Positions 37,641 through 51,390 of a stretch of 64,000 bases of DNA are shown one piece after another. The stretch comes from Parus major (taxonomy: Eukaryota; Chordata; Aves; Passeriformes; Paridae), in NCBI RefSeq assembly GCF_001522545.3, contig NC_031770.1:34164710-34228709 (forward strand), written 5' to 3'. A program made the position numbers and the translations under genes. Numbering within the stretch: position 1 is the stretch's first letter; every line of letters starts with the position of its first letter. The notes under the pieces were generated by a model that did not search any database, was not told the origin of the DNA, and worked only from the letters and a program-made list of their open reading frames with translations.

Positions 37641-40600
37641 TCCCCTTCCTCTCTTTTCTTTTTTAATTTGAAGGAAAGACAGTTTAGGGAAATATGAAGC
37701 TGAACAAGTGATAAATGGATAGACAACCAGATAAGAACAGGATAGGATTAAGGAAACACTGGAAGGAAACAAAGAAGTTCAGATGAAACAACAGCAAAGA
37801 TTGCATAAAAAGGGAAAAGAAACTAAAAGGAAAAGAAGTTTTAAATGTATATAGGGAGTCTGTGTGCAATTTCATGTGGCTACTCAGGAAAATGAACAAG
37901 CCAAGTAATTGAAAGCAGAAATGAAATTGCAAAGGATCACAGGATTTCAAATTAAGTGAACAAATTGTATGGGGGAGGGGTACAGACCATACAATACAAT
38001 AGCTTGAACTGGCAGACAGCTTATAACAGTGGTTCTGAGTGAATGACCCTTCATCTCCTGTGACAAATTGAAGATAATGCCAGCATTTCATAGTCATTTC
38101 ACTTTTATTATCACCAAAAGTTTAAGCCAGTATTCTATTACCTTGAATGTCTTTATAGTGTCAAGTTGAGCCGGACAAGAAATGAACTTGATGACAAATT
38201 TGCTGACTCTGAAGAAGAGAGTAAGAGATAAGGTAAGGCATTTAAGATTATCAGAAACTTAAGGAAATAAAGGAATAAAAATGATTCAAATAAAGCATTT
38301 GAATTGAACAAAAAATATTTGATTTTGTTTTGAATAATTTTTGATATTTCTAACATTTTCTTTTCCAAAAACTGTTGTCAGTACAGACAGTGGCAATGAT
38401 AGCATTCAAGTGATCATTATTTTACATTTTAAAATGTCAAAAGGTTATGACAATTTTGAAACAAAACATTTTTACCAATGAACACCTTTTCCCTGGTTTC
38501 AGAAAATCTTGTCTCTTTCAGTTGTCCTGGCCAGCAGTTGTTCTTGATTTCGACCATAAACTGGCTTCAAAATGATTGTTTGTACATTCACTGGAAATAT
38601 CTCAGCCAAATTTGGTGTCAAAAGTCCAAGCTGTACCTAGGCCCTGAAGCCTAAATTTTCATGAGTGACTAGAGTAACTGAGTAACTGAGTCTGTCAATA
38701 CACAAATCTGTGGCATGACAATAGTAAAAAAAAAAGTAGGAACAAATTAAAGTTGAGAGAACTGAATTAATCAAAATAAGCCCCCAGCTACTGTGGTAAC
38801 TATATTGGTATTATATTCAGTTTTCCTTATTCTTCTTACCTCCCAAATAGATCCACTGCTTAAACTTGTGTTTGTCACATGCTGTACAACATGAAAAAGC
38901 ATTTTTTGCTTCAGAATTCTGCATCTTAAGAATCAAGGTGTGTTGTGGGGCAGCAGCTCTTGGGCACTACCCTGCATCCCAAATTTAAAGCAAATTCCTG
39001 ATTCCCTGTCCTGCTCCTCTTCCTCCACTTCCTTATGAATGTGCTTTCCCTGGAAATTCCATGGAAATTGCTTCCCACTCATTGCTAATGTACAAGGTTT
39101 TACTCTGCAAATGGACATCACCTCCTGTGATTTGACAGAAAACTGTCAAAGACATTCAGGAACATGAGGAGAAAGTGATATAGACTATAATGAGATCATG
39201 TAAAATTTAATACAGCATATCAAATGTAACAATTTTAAAATTCATATATTTAACTGGCAGCCAAATGCAGTTCTTTCTAGGGAGGTGATATGTGCTCCTG
39301 GCTTTTGCTTGTCTTATGAAAACTGTCACATTCTGCATCAGCCTGGGTTTATGCTTAGCTTTATCAGGCAGACCAGTCAGCACTGAATGGCATTAATGTC
39401 ATCTTGGGGTAATGAAAGTGTAGATAACCATCTCAGAGACTGGTTGGGAAAAAAATACTGATGCAAGTAGCTGAAGGCTCTATAGGCCACATAACTCACA
39501 TTTCTCATAGAGGAAGTTATGCTCTATAAATTGTTTTAGACTTTCTTACTGATGAAACAGCAAGAATTTTGCTGCTGATGGGCACAGGAAGCAGTAATAA
39601 ATAGCCATGGATGCATACATAGGAAAGCAAAATGGTATCAACAGAGAAAAGTAATCAAAATGTAGCCCTGGATGTTTTGCAAGTTACACAACTGTTAATG
39701 GAGAAAAATGTGCATTCACATGTCAGGTGTATGACAATGCTAACATGAATGATAATACAGATCAGTCATCCCTTCAGCACTAGGTACCTGCTGCATGCTG
39801 CAGCTGTGGAAGCTGTTCTCCGATGACAGACCACAATGGAGTGACATAATTTCTAATGAAGCAAATCTGATCAGCCTTCATGGGGATTGGACACTTTTTG
39901 TTCCTTGAGGCATTCAAGAAATGTGCTACTTCTGGTGGTAGATTCCCTGTTCACTGCTGCACCACAGCAGAGCTGATAGGTCATTTTATGAATGGGGCAT
40001 CTTAGCAGTGTTCTGCTGTGCTAGCCAGAGTGCTTGGGCTCAAGGAGTGCCTCACAACAAAACTATTTCAAGATTTTAATTGAAAAGACAATAAGAAAAC
40101 AGTAAAAAGTTCTTTCCTTCCTTTCCTGCTTGAACCATGTTTAAACAATTATAAAACCAAAAGTAGAATTTAAACAGGCTTCATATAATTTTGAGAAAAA
40201 TAGTATACAATACAAGTCTTCCTCCTTACCTCATCACAGTCAAAATAATGTGACCAGCATCACCAATATACTTCTTGACTGCTGAAAATGATAACTACGA
40301 TGAATTATTTTTAATTGTTAGTTAAGCTATGACCCCATACTTTCATGAAAAGCAACCCAGGAGGAGTTGCTGCTGTGTAGTTGAAAGAGGCCAGTATATT
40401 TAAAGTGTCCATCAAGAAGGACTTGCCAAGGATTCAACCATTGTCAGTCTTCCTTAATTTGATTACCAGGATATTCAAATATTTGCATACAGCATGATAT
40501 ATACACATATATATATATTTACATATATCTTATAATTTCTGAGCTGGGGGTGATCTATGAAACTTTCTACAGTAAGTTGTGGCCCAAGGAATAAGCCAGA

Positions 40601-42683
40601 GAACTGGTGGGGACAAGGAATCAGGGAATTTCTTGAGGGAATTTTTGTGAGAAAGGACTCAATTTATTTAGGGGCAAGACTTGCCACAATAAGCTTGAGT
40701 TTGCTAAAAAATGTGCACACTGACACAGACATAATACAAATGTTATTGGAAAGGTGGATTACAAGCTTCAGCTAGAGCCAGATCAATAATTCACAAGTTT
40801 CAAACTGTTGGGAACAGTGCCAGGTATGTCACCTGGTGTGTACAAGTGAGTAAGAGAGGAAGAGGAGCATATAGAGTGTATTGTGGATGCTGGAGACTGT
40901 CTTCACAGGAAAACAAACCAGTTTTTTGTCAGACTGCCCAGTCTGAGACAAGAAGTGGAATTGATTTCAGTACACGTTTTTATGAATGAGTGTCAGTCAG
41001 AAGGTGAAACCCAGACAAGGGAGGACAGGGTTGGTGAGAGAATGGATACCAAGCTTTTGGGAATTAATAACCTCATTGGAAGGTCTGTGGGTTAGTGCAC
41101 GGAAAGTGCAACGTTAAAGCCCTGATTTGTGCCCTGTCCTGAGATCATGTTCTCTGGTGGATTGACTGTTGAGAACAGAAATAAGGAAAGGTATTTATGG
41201 TTTTTCTTTTTTTCCTGAAATGGGGTGGTTGGTACTATGTTTGGTTGAGCCAGTCAGGAGTGGCCATCATTGCCTTCTCTTTCCTTGCGCTTTCCTTGCA
41301 GACCCTCATCAGCATCTTCTCAGCTCCTGTGTCCAGGATGTACAGATTCAATGACTGTAGATTTCCCATGACACAGTATGTGCAAGATCTCAAAATATAC
41401 CCAGGGAAGACACCCTGTTTGACCAAGCACTTGGGGTGGCTGATCCCTCCCCAGAAAGTGAGGTATGGCTGAGATACCTTCTTTGGGCTGTAGGCAACAC
41501 TGAGTGATGATCACTGGTACGAAATCCTGAGTGACATTTTTATCAACTGTCATATGGCTCTGATTTCCAGGAGACTTCCTTTCTGTTCCTGGGCAGGTCC
41601 TATTTGCCACATGTCACCCAGTTTGCTGTCCCCTGCTTATGATTATGTGGCCACTCAGAATTTGTTAACTAAAACTATGACCAAAATTAGATGAGTTCTG
41701 ATTGTCTTTCTGTTTCATTTAACTGTTTCATACCTCTGGAGCATATACTTTTCTTTCCCTTGTCCTTCTCCCTACCTGCTCTAAAGCTGACTTTATAAGG
41801 AACCATTTTTCAATATTGCAATATTTACTTTATTGAAGTGGTCTTACACAATTGACTGCCTGGCTTCTCATTTTGTATTTCAGCATGACACATGCACAGT
41901 TTTTACTTTATACCCCTTATAGGATTTTGCATATATTTTTGAGGAAAAAAAAGAGACATTTATTATTCAGGCTAAATAAAACGTTTAGTGAGGACAAAGA
42001 GACAGTTACTACTATCAGAAGCTTGTAACTCATAGTTATAGTATCAGGAAGCAGCCAACATTTATGTCTGCCTCTGTCTAGGATATATTTGGTGCTGGGT
42101 ACTACATATTGGGTGTGAGGATGTCCTTGCATTATGGAAAATAAAGCTCTGAGTTGGTTCAAGGTCACTGCTGCTGAGAGCACAGGCATTCAAGAAGCTG
42201 AGTAGGTGATTAAGTTTGACTTCTAGAACTTTCACATTTCTAACACAAAGATACATCAGGCTGCTCTTTAGTATCTTCAGACTGTAACAGCTACAGCTAT
42301 GACAGTCACATCTTGTTCTCTTTCCTCATGAAAGGAGATGTCCACAGTACCAATTGTGCCATGCTATTTTGTCCAATTAACTCTAAGCAAGTTATTGCAG
42401 GTACCAGAAATCATCTGATTGCAGCAGCACAAAGATACACTCAGGTTAATTTCTCCTGCTTCCTAGTAACTTCCCTGGCAAAGAAATTGAGTCCATATGG
42501 TGCTCTGCTTTTCAGCAGAGAAGGCTGCTTTGGAGCTAGTGTGGATCTCCATCTCTGCAGTGTGCTCCAGGAAACCCTGTGGACAAAGCATCCACCTGCA
42601 GCAGAGGCAGACAGGGACACACTGAGATGTTCTGGGAGCAGAGCACCCAGCAGGGAAAGGGATGTGAGACCACTTAGGGGCCC
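37641..42683. other. Non-coding unique DNA, no gene seen
   Basis: The longest frame is 137 codons on the minus strand (37684-38097), rich in Phe, Leu and Ser because it opposes an A-rich stretch. It has no domain. A (TA)n-like run lies at 40495-40530 and an 8-base tandem (GAGTAACT twice) near 38672. No RNA gene or transposon was recognised until the CR1 copy at 42.68 kb. Confidence 0.55.
40495..40530. repeat. AT/TA-rich microsatellite
   Basis: Repeated TATA and ACATATATAT words span some 35 bases. It is a short, interrupted dinucleotide repeat with no other feature. Confidence 0.75.
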
Positions 42684-43025
42684 CCTTGTACAAGGGAGAT
42701 AGGGCTGGGCCAAGCTGGAGTGTGTTCTGCAGAGCCCCACCAAGGTGCTGGGGTCTGGATTGCTTGCCCTGAGACGTGAGGCCTGCTAATATGGGCTCAG
42801 CTACCCTGGAGAAGATTTTAGTGGGGACTTCACAGCAGGCTTCCAGTCTCTACCAGTGGGGTATGATGGTGCCAGGCTGTTGACAGCAGTGCCTGGTGAG
42901 AGGAAGGTGTAGGATAAGGCATGTGAAGCTGAAACAGAACTTCAAAGAGATAAACTTCTTCATCCTGAGGGCAACCAAATGCTGCCAGGGGATGTTGTGT
43001 GACCTCCATCCTTGGAGGATTCCAC
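42684..43025 (+). mobile_element. Older CR1 LINE fragment (end of ORF2 into 3' UTR)
   Basis: Plus-strand CR1 landmarks appear in order: CCCTTGTACAAG near 42685, GCTGG-GTGTGTTCTGCAGAG near 42713, CACCAAGGTGCTGGGGTCTGG near 42738, CAGCTACCCTGGAGAAGA near 42798 (family CAGCCTGGAGAAGA), ACAGCAGGCTTCCAGT near 42832, AAACTTCTTCATCCTGAGGG near 42953, and GACCTCCATCCTTGGAGGAT near 43001. Divergence and indels are clearly greater than in the copies at 10 and 35 kb. The 3' terminal tail repeat is absent, so both ends are lost. Overlapping frames on both strands at 42313-43030 carry no intact ORF2 segment. Confidence 0.82.
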
Positions 43026-43111
43026 AGCAAAACCAGCCTACATCAGCAAGAAGTCTCTGATTATGAAGCCTAGGGTGGAACTCATGTTTTCACACGACAC
43101 ACCATATACAA

Positions 43112-43170
43112 TAATTTCCTCATCTTTCCACATGATCCACAAGATACACTAATTTCCTCATATTTCCACA
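43112..43170. repeat. Imperfect tandem duplication, 38-bp period
   Basis: The word TAATTTCCTCATCTTTCCAC at 43112 recurs at 43150 with one change (CATATT for CATCTT). The intervening bases complete a 38-base unit. Two copies only. It lies about 90 bases beyond the end of the CR1 fragment. Confidence 0.8.
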
Positions 43171-44650
43171 ATGCAGTCCATCATTGTCCAGCTGCTTGCC
43201 TGTTCATTTTATACCTTTTGTCACATTTCCCATGCACAGTCTTTCTCATTAGGACAGATGTTGGAATTAAATTATTTCATTCTCTTATGACTTATTTGCA
43301 GCCTGATGTTTCTTTTTCAGTGACTAGGTTAGATAAGTATTTGAACTTTCTCTGTAACCCCTTGATATCTCTTTGATGATGATTAACAACTAACTAGGCT
43401 GTATGTCTTACTCCCAAATGTTCTCTAAATGAAAAATGCTCATGTTTAAATTTTAGAAATTAAAGAAATAGCAGGACTTGCAAATATAATCAACTTAAAG
43501 TTCTGTAGATTAGGTATGTGTAGCAAGGTGTTTCATTCTCATTTTTTGTCCCAGCATATGGACTCTACTAAGGCAAGCAAACCCTTCAGCAGTGTAACAC
43601 AGTGTGCTGCAGAGCAGTGCAGATACATCCCACTTCACAAATGGGTGCCAGTGTAAGATCCCCAAGCAGATAGAGGGCATGATTGACCTGGCAGAATCCC
43701 TTATTAACAGACTAACATGAGTGCCTTGGCCACTCCTGTGACCCACAGCGTTTCTGTAGTTTTAAGGTTGCTGGTTTGAGATAACTTAGCAGCACAGCAG
43801 CTTTGCATATTCCCCCCATACAACTTCTGCCTTGGCCCAAGACCTTAAGACACAAAAATCCTTCAAAAAGCACAAGGTCCTTTTCATTTAGTGTCAATTG
43901 TGGATCTCAGGAATTGCTGTATATGCAGATTCAGACATTATCTTCCTGTTTTCTTCTCAGGATAGCAAGATGCTATCAGAGAAGCCCTGACTGGTGTAAG
44001 AATATCTATTTCCAGCTGAGCTTTCACAGCTGCATGGTTTTCCACCAGACCTAAACAGGAGATGAGTGTCAGAACTAGTGTTCACTGCAGGGTGATCTGA
44101 CAGTACAGATCTTTTGGTTACAAGTAGTTCTGAGAATAACCCTGCCTGTAAACCAGGCTTCTTCATCTTTAGATATTTGACCCACTGTCTCTTTTCTGTC
44201 TTTAATATATTTATTTTTACCATGTGATACAGAAACAACTCTTGTGTCCCTCTCTGTGTACAGCTGAATCTTCTAGATTCTTCCTGACTATATTTTATAA
44301 CACACATGAGAAAGGACCCTGACCACTGTGAACTTAGCAACGTCTGAGTATATTTGAAACTAGAAACATCAACCTTCAATGATTTAGTATAAGCACTTTT
44401 CAGGAATAAAGGCAGTTAAAATGCAGATAATTGGATTTAAAAGTGGATTTGACTTTACAGCCAGATAATAGGCTTGCTAAAGTCTACTGTTGATAAGCTG
44501 ATATCCCTTTTGTTTGGAGCTAAAGACATCCTGTTTTCCCCAGCCATTAAGGGAATGAAGGACTAAAATCACTGAAGATTTTCAGTGACTACATAAGTCA
44601 TGTTTATTTTCCCTGGAAGGGAGTTTCTGATATTCACTCAGTGGAAATGG

Positions 44651-44667
44651 AAAAAAAAAAAAAAAAA
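44651..44667 (+). repeat. Poly-A run (A17)
   Basis: Seventeen uninterrupted A are followed by GAAAAAGAG. It is a homopolymer microsatellite or a possible worn tail; no retrotransposon body was recognised upstream. Confidence 0.85.
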
Positions 44668-47600
44668 GAAAAAGAGCAGAATATCATTTTCATGTCACAG
44701 TAGCATAATGAATGAGACAAGCCATCCACTTTGCAAGGATTGGGCACTCTTGATGTAGGCAATACATAAATCTCTTTCATTGTGTTTGTCAGCAGTCATT
44801 TTTAAGAGCTTCTTTCTCAATTCACAGGTTGTGGTTATTAGTAACCTCATAGCTGTGCTGCAGATGTCATTGAGGCTTATTCCTTGGAGCCATGTCATCA
44901 ATCATGGTTTTCACATGGTTTTCACATACTGAAGCAGAATAATCCATAGCATTTTTTTTCCCTAGGAAGCATGACTTCAGTAACTAAATGGAAAATGTAA
45001 GATATAATCATCATGCACATGCACAAACCACATTGACTTGGTTGCTTAAACTGACACAAGGCAGTGACATTTTTGGTAATACTGTACATTTCTCTGAGGA
45101 TTACCCTGTATGCATGGAAAAGAAAGGCAACCACAGCTCTGAGTTACATACAGGAATTGCTGCTGATGCAGCTGACATTGGAATTGCCATAAGCTTGTTC
45201 CAGATATCACTTTTCATGAGGCAGGCTGCAGTGTCACTCCCCCAAGTGCTGCCACATTGTTAAAACATCTCACATAGTCAGAACTGTCCAAATGTGTATG
45301 AAGAAACCAGTGCTGAGGATTTGTGACGGTCAAAGTTTTGTTTCAGGGCAAGGAGGTTTCCAGGACCTTATGAATGCATGGTGCTTGCTGGAGGATGATA
45401 AATGTTGTTGAAAAGGTGTCTGTCTGTTTAATTAAAGCACAAGAGGTATGTCATGGGGTAGCTTTCTTCTGAAAACTCTTGTAGCTTTCATACATTTCAG
45501 CAGAAAATGTCTGTAATCTTACTACAGAAAAGGTCTTCTCTAGTATGCAATTCTCAGCTGTAAGGTGGAAGATGAGGAGTCTAAAGTTTTCTCTAAAATA
45601 TGGTGAAAGTGCGGTAAAATATTATATGCTTTCTTATTTAATTAGTTCTAAGTGTGTGCATGCACATTTTCTAATTATGATATTTCCAATCCAAGAGGTT
45701 TTCTAAGTACATTGCAAACATGGTGAACAATCAGCTTCTTTCCTGGAATGAGTTGCATCTTAGTAGTGAATCTCATAAATTTAATCAGTAGGCACATCTA
45801 TCAGAGTGGTGATTTATACCTCAGCTGTTCATCAATGACACCATACATTTGCTGCTTGTTTGCAGAATACATGGAGTATTTTGGATCTGTGCAATTGCAA
45901 ACTGAGCTCTCCACTTTACCCTCCCTGCCAAATACTCTTTTTCAGCCTGAGCATATTTCTTCTGCTCTTCGATTCTGGATTTAGCAGAAAAATAGAGCTC
46001 TGATGAGCTCTTCCTGAAATTGCTGCTGTAGCTCTCCTCATTCACTTAAACCATCCCCACATATTCTGTCAAAAACCAAAAGCAGAATCTGCCCTGACGT
46101 GTAAGCTCAGAGCAAGAGCTTCTGATCTTGCTTTGTTTCACCCACTTAGTTTAATTTTTGGTTCTCTAAAGCTTAAATCTAAAGTCAGCTGACATCACAG
46201 GTGGGAAAACAGACTTGGAGGAGAATGGATGGGTATGGATGGGTATTTGACTCTTCTTCTAAGAACAGTGGAGGAAATGGACTCCCCTGGTAGAATGTAA
46301 GCCTAAACACAAGCACAGACTCAGACATGTAGGTGGGGGACAAGTCTGTCTGGTCTTGGTCACCATTTTTGAGGAAGCAGGCAATGTCACATTACCTTCT
46401 CTCATCTCCTTTGGCAGTTCCTCCAACTTGGAAAATATTTCCTGCTGCTGCTAAGCTGTTTGAAAGAATCAATCTGACCCTGTGGTGGAAAGCTGTTCAA
46501 AGTATGCTGTAGGAGTGTGGTTGCATACACGTACAGACTTCCATGCTCTGATGCTGTCTCACTGGATCATAATGGTGGCAGCTTCCTGCAGCTGCTTGTA
46601 GGAGAGACTTAGAACAAGCTCTAGGTGTTCAGGCTTTGACAATTTTCTGACTGCTCAAAGCTATCCTTTCTTATACAGAAACAAAACAGTAAAGCTTTTT
46701 TTCTCTGCCTGACCCTTTTCTTTGGCAGGTCTCTTTTCCTCCTATTATTCTGTGCACCCGGAAAACATGCATTGCATTCCATCCTTGCTTTCCTGTACAG
46801 AGGTGCCATCCATTACTCTATCTGTTCTTTCATGTTCCTGATGGAACTCGCCTATTTTGGACACAGCAAATGTGTTGAAAAGATCAGATCCCACATGGGA
46901 CCATGAAGGAGGGGCAAAAAGTTCAAACTGTAATGTTGGCAGTTGGACAAAAATTTGGATGCCTGGATAATAGTGGTTGTCTTTTCTGCAGTGCTAAGGA
47001 CTTGGAACTCTTAGAGCTCCCATTGAAATCCAAACCAGGAGCTGTTGAGATGAACATATTTTAATGCCCTTGGAATTTGACAGGTGAGCATAAATACATG
47101 ACATTGCCTGATTTTCAAGTGTAACAAAATTCCTCAAGTTTCTTAACCCTATTACCAAACAGAAGAAGCATAAATCTTTAATTTAATTGCCTTGTTTAGC
47201 CATGTAAGGCCCATTAAGATATTGACTCTATCACTGTTTTTTTTTTTTCTTATGCCACAGGGAAATTCTCATTCATGGTCTCAGAATCATAACTTAAAGT
47301 GTTCACAGCTTTTATTCTAATGATGTCTTTCTTCACTTGTGGAAACATTATAAAGGTCCATAAGTGATTCAACAGCACAATGGGGAACAACATCAGTTCC
47401 AAGTTCAATGTGAATTGGCATATGCTAAAACAAACTAATGTCCCCAGAGATATCTGGATTTACTCCCTCTGCTCAGTACATTAGGCCCATCAGATAATTC
47501 ACATATACTTTGTACAACATTACACTGATGACATTAGAAAAATGTGAACTATCAAATATCATTTATTGAAGCACCTGTCAAAACAAAAGAGCTTGATGGA

Positions 47601-50600
47601 ATAAAGATTCTTAGATTACTTCCTAAAATGCCAATTTTCAGACTTTCAGTTCTTTTTTCCCCCCCTTTTTCTCCTCCCACAGAGTAAAATTTTCTTATGC
47701 ATATCATTCCTTTGGTTTTACTGAGAAATGAAACAGTCTACTGCAAAGTGATAGAAGTAAAGCTGGCTGTAGGCTTCCCAGCTTCTCCACACCAGAGCAG
47801 TTTTGTGGAAGCTTGTCACTGCAAAGCAGTACTTCTGCTCCATGAAAACTTTACTTGGTATATTCTAGCAGCAGCTGTGGAGAAAATCTCTTGTGTAGCT
47901 TACTTATTATTAGTGTATTCTCTGTTTTCCTTAGATGATTAAATGTAGCCTTTATGCTGTTCCTTCATATGCTGAAAGGCAACTTCTTTTCTCCAAAATT
48001 GTTCTGTGGAACATGACACCATAGAAAGGAAATAATTTCAGTTGGCTAAAGAGATGGGAAATTGGCAGAAAAAGAAATTGAGGGACTCTTTAAGGAGAAG
48101 GGTTCTTGCCACAGGAAAACTTTTGTTGTTTTTGTTGGTTTTTTTTATAACAATAAACAGCAATAGTGCAGATGTAGAAGGTCTCGGTGTTTTGGAGAAG
48201 GGAAAACACAAGCATTGCAGGAGGTTGAGACTGGTTTATCTTCTATGGTAATTTAGATTATGTAGTTTTAGAGCACAGACCTTTCCAAAAATCTGGGGAA
48301 TTGTTACCTGCCAACTTGTGGTATGTCTTTCATTTATCTTAGCACCTTGCCCTGCAACACTGCTGAAGGTGCATTGTCTTCTGAAGGTGTACAAGTTTCT
48401 CATGAGGCACAAGTTTCAAAGAGTAGTCACTGACCTTTGATAGCCACTGTTGAAAGGGAACTCTGAGTTTAATTTTCACAAATGCTGATATTTTTAGGAT
48501 TGGATCTACAAAATTAGAAAAGGGCTGAAGACAAGTGCTCAAATGTTTAGATTTAGGACTTTGTGTAAGTATTATATTAAGTGAATAGAAGCAACATAGT
48601 ATATATGGATGTAAAAATCTGGATGCCATATCATAAAGTTGAATATTGTTATCTTCTGTGGTGTACACCGTGATGACTTACATGAGAAACATGTTCTTCA
48701 AAAGAAAAGCAAAGTCCTCAGAGACCTGTAAAACATTATAACCTTTGATCTGAATGTTCAATACCTTTTTCTTTCTGTTTAAATATCTTTCTCTCATATA
48801 AATTACAAATCAATACTCTAACCACAAGAGATTCATCAGTCTTATCTTCTGCTTGGCATATACTAAACCAATCATGATTATCACTTGTAAAAAATACTTG
48901 TTAATTAAAGTACCTCTTCAGGTCATTTCTTCACAGCCTATGACCTAAGATTAATGGCTACAGCTCAGCAGACCATTGTTAGAGATTGGTTTCTCCGTTC
49001 TGATAAATGATAAAGATTTAATTAATTATATCTCGATTAATGAATTGGACTAGAACATGATGTTGGTGGGGTGTTCATTTCCTCCTACAGAAAATAAAAA
49101 CTATGTGTTTTGTTCCTAACAGTATTTCCTTTTCTACAAAATTTTAGAATAACAAAGTATTCAGAATCCTTGCTGTATCTATGAAAATGTCTTTTGTTTA
49201 GTATTAGAGCAGAAATTTCAAACTAATCACAGTGCTTTGACAAACAGAGCTCTGACTGACAGACACAATGTTGCTTAACAATTAAAGATTTTGTGGGAAA
49301 AGATACTTATGCTCATTTGGACATTCAGGAACTTCTAAGATCCTGAAATTAGATATAAATAAAACTATGTTTCATATAATCATGTGTCATAAGGAAAGAG
49401 TTCTTGAAATGAATGTGGTGCTATGCTGGGATGTTGCTCAGTTCAAACTGGGGATGTTTTAGTTGTGTACACTTTATGAATCAGTAACCCTTGATGTACA
49501 GTGTAATTAATAACTTACCATTCTTTCTTCCTTTATTCTCTTTTCCACAATGCCATCGTGCATTATCTGGCTGCATGTATTATTTCTTCTCAGAAGTAAG
49601 GACCTGCATGTTGTCATCCTCTTTTTTGCTGGAGGGAGAATTGGGCAGAGGGTGAGCTGTGCAACTCTGTTGGCTTTTGAAGGATGCTACAGACAGCTGG
49701 ATTGAAGCCCAGACCTTGTTTTGAATCTCAATCTAGTTTGTCACTTCAAGTACCTAGTGGGAAAAACATTTGCCAAGATGGCACTGGAAGCTCTTTGAAT
49801 TCCTTATTCTTAAAGTAGAAATGTGCTGATTCAGGATACTCCAGATACTCTATTTGTCTGGTGTAAACAGACCATCAAAGTTGAATTATTTAATCCCAAT
49901 ACCTATTGTGGTTTCTTTTCCTCTAGACTGTGCAAAGTGGACAAATGATTGTGTCAACTTAATGCAGTCATGCCGAATGCAGTCAGTGTCTCTGTGAAGC
50001 CTTTGAGAATACCCAACAATTGCTCAGCCTGAATGAAGAAACTCGGTCACAGACAACACAATCTTGTCTATATAGGAATACTTCTATTTCTCAGGACAAA
50101 CTTGCATGGATTTTGGGAGGTAATGCCATATTTTCAGTGCTCTGAAGATTCAAAGAGCAGCAGACTGTGCACACATCCAAACAAGACTTATTTGTTTTGA
50201 AAAACCTGAGAGCTTTTTTATGGTTCAAGCTGATTGTTGTTACATCCCCGGTTATAATGCAACATTGATTACTGGATCTGAACAAGACCAGAAGCCTTTA
50301 CCAGGAAGACAGCAGCTAACCCATTTATTCCTACTTTTTTATGCTTAAATAAGAGGAGTCTGAATATTTTGTTTTTTCTTACTTCACACAATCATATACA
50401 GACATGGAATGATTCTCTTTTAAAATACAGAAGAGCAATTTGCCTTTTTATTAAACTTTTGTTTTTATCTTATAAAACATATATTCTTGAGTTCCAGTTA
50501 TGTTTAAAACTGGCAAAAACTCACAGACAATACAAAGGGGTTTTTATTTAGTGTAATTTTTTTTTCTGTGTTTTCTATAGTTTAATTTTTCCTGCATTTA

Positions 50601-51007
50601 ATTATATTCATTTCTGACTGTCCATCTCCATTGTACTCTGCTGGTAGAAGAACAGTTCTTCTAACAGGGAAATAAATCTACCAGTTTGATTAATCAGAAA
50701 TGTTCATGTTTTAATTTCATTGTAGTTGTTGATTTTGGGGGAAAAATGTTCCGAAGAGCCCAACTTTTTATTTCATGTTGCCAGTGTGTGTGGAAGGGGG
50801 AAAAGGAGAAGGGCGCTGCTTGGGGCAGTGATATGGGGACAAGAAAGTGCAGCCCTGCTCTGGGCTGGGGAGTGCTAGGATGCAGAGGGTGAGTTTTTGA
50901 TGGGGGAGACCTGGGAACTGGTACAGAGGGCACTTTCCCTTTGAGGGGGAAAAAGAGACAAACTTATTCCTGTGTGAATTGGTATTGAATGAGTATAATT
51001 CAGATTT

Positions 51008-51070
51008 ATTTTCTTGGGTTTGGGTTTTTGGTTTTTTGTTTTGGTTTGGTTATTTTGTTTGTTTGTTTTA
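51008..51070. repeat. G/T-rich tract (GGGTTT, TTTTGG, GTTT)n
   Basis: About 60 bases contain only T and G apart from a few bases, with GGGTTTGGGTTTTTGG near 51017 and GTTTGTTTGTTTT at the end. On the minus strand it reads as AAACCC/AAAC repeats, the same type as the other dispersed A/C tracts. The GGGTTT words superficially resemble telomere repeats but the phase is not kept. Confidence 0.75.
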
Positions 51071-51372
51071 CTTTTTAGTGTAGCATGAACCTTTTCATGA
51101 ATATCTTTCCAACTGACTATATGGTATCTAATATTTTCTTCAAACTGATTATCTAATACCTAATTTGTTTCCATAAGGGCAAACTCTTTGTGATGCCATC
51201 AAAAAGGACACAATCACAAAGTACCAAATAGCCCTCAAGAGCTGCATATAGAGCAGACATTTGATACCTATGTGTAGGTCTCTTTGTAGATGGGTACCTC
51301 TGGGCATCTGGAAGAGAGAGAGATGAACAGAGAGAAATATGTGAAGTATTTCTAGGTATAGGAGATATTCCC

Positions 51373-51390
51373 TAATAATAATAATAATAA
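51373..51390. repeat. (TAA)6 microsatellite
   Basis: Six clean TAA trinucleotides are followed by TGATGG. It is a short trinucleotide repeat with no coding context. Confidence 0.85.

Noticed and set aside
37535..37772. Gly/Arg/Gln repeat protein on the minus strand
   Set aside because: It is the direct translation of the (TGCCC)n microsatellite.
37684..38097. 137-codon minus-strand frame that looks membrane-like
   Set aside because: The Phe/Leu/Ser richness comes from translating the complement of an A-rich stretch. Hydrophobic character alone is not evidence of a membrane protein.
43957..44379. 140-codon minus-strand frame
   Set aside because: No domain, no splice context and no codon bias visible; within the range expected by chance in 64 kb.
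51008..51070. Interstitial telomere repeat
   Set aside because: GGGTTT words occur but not as a phased TTAGGG series. It is a mixed G/T low-complexity tract.
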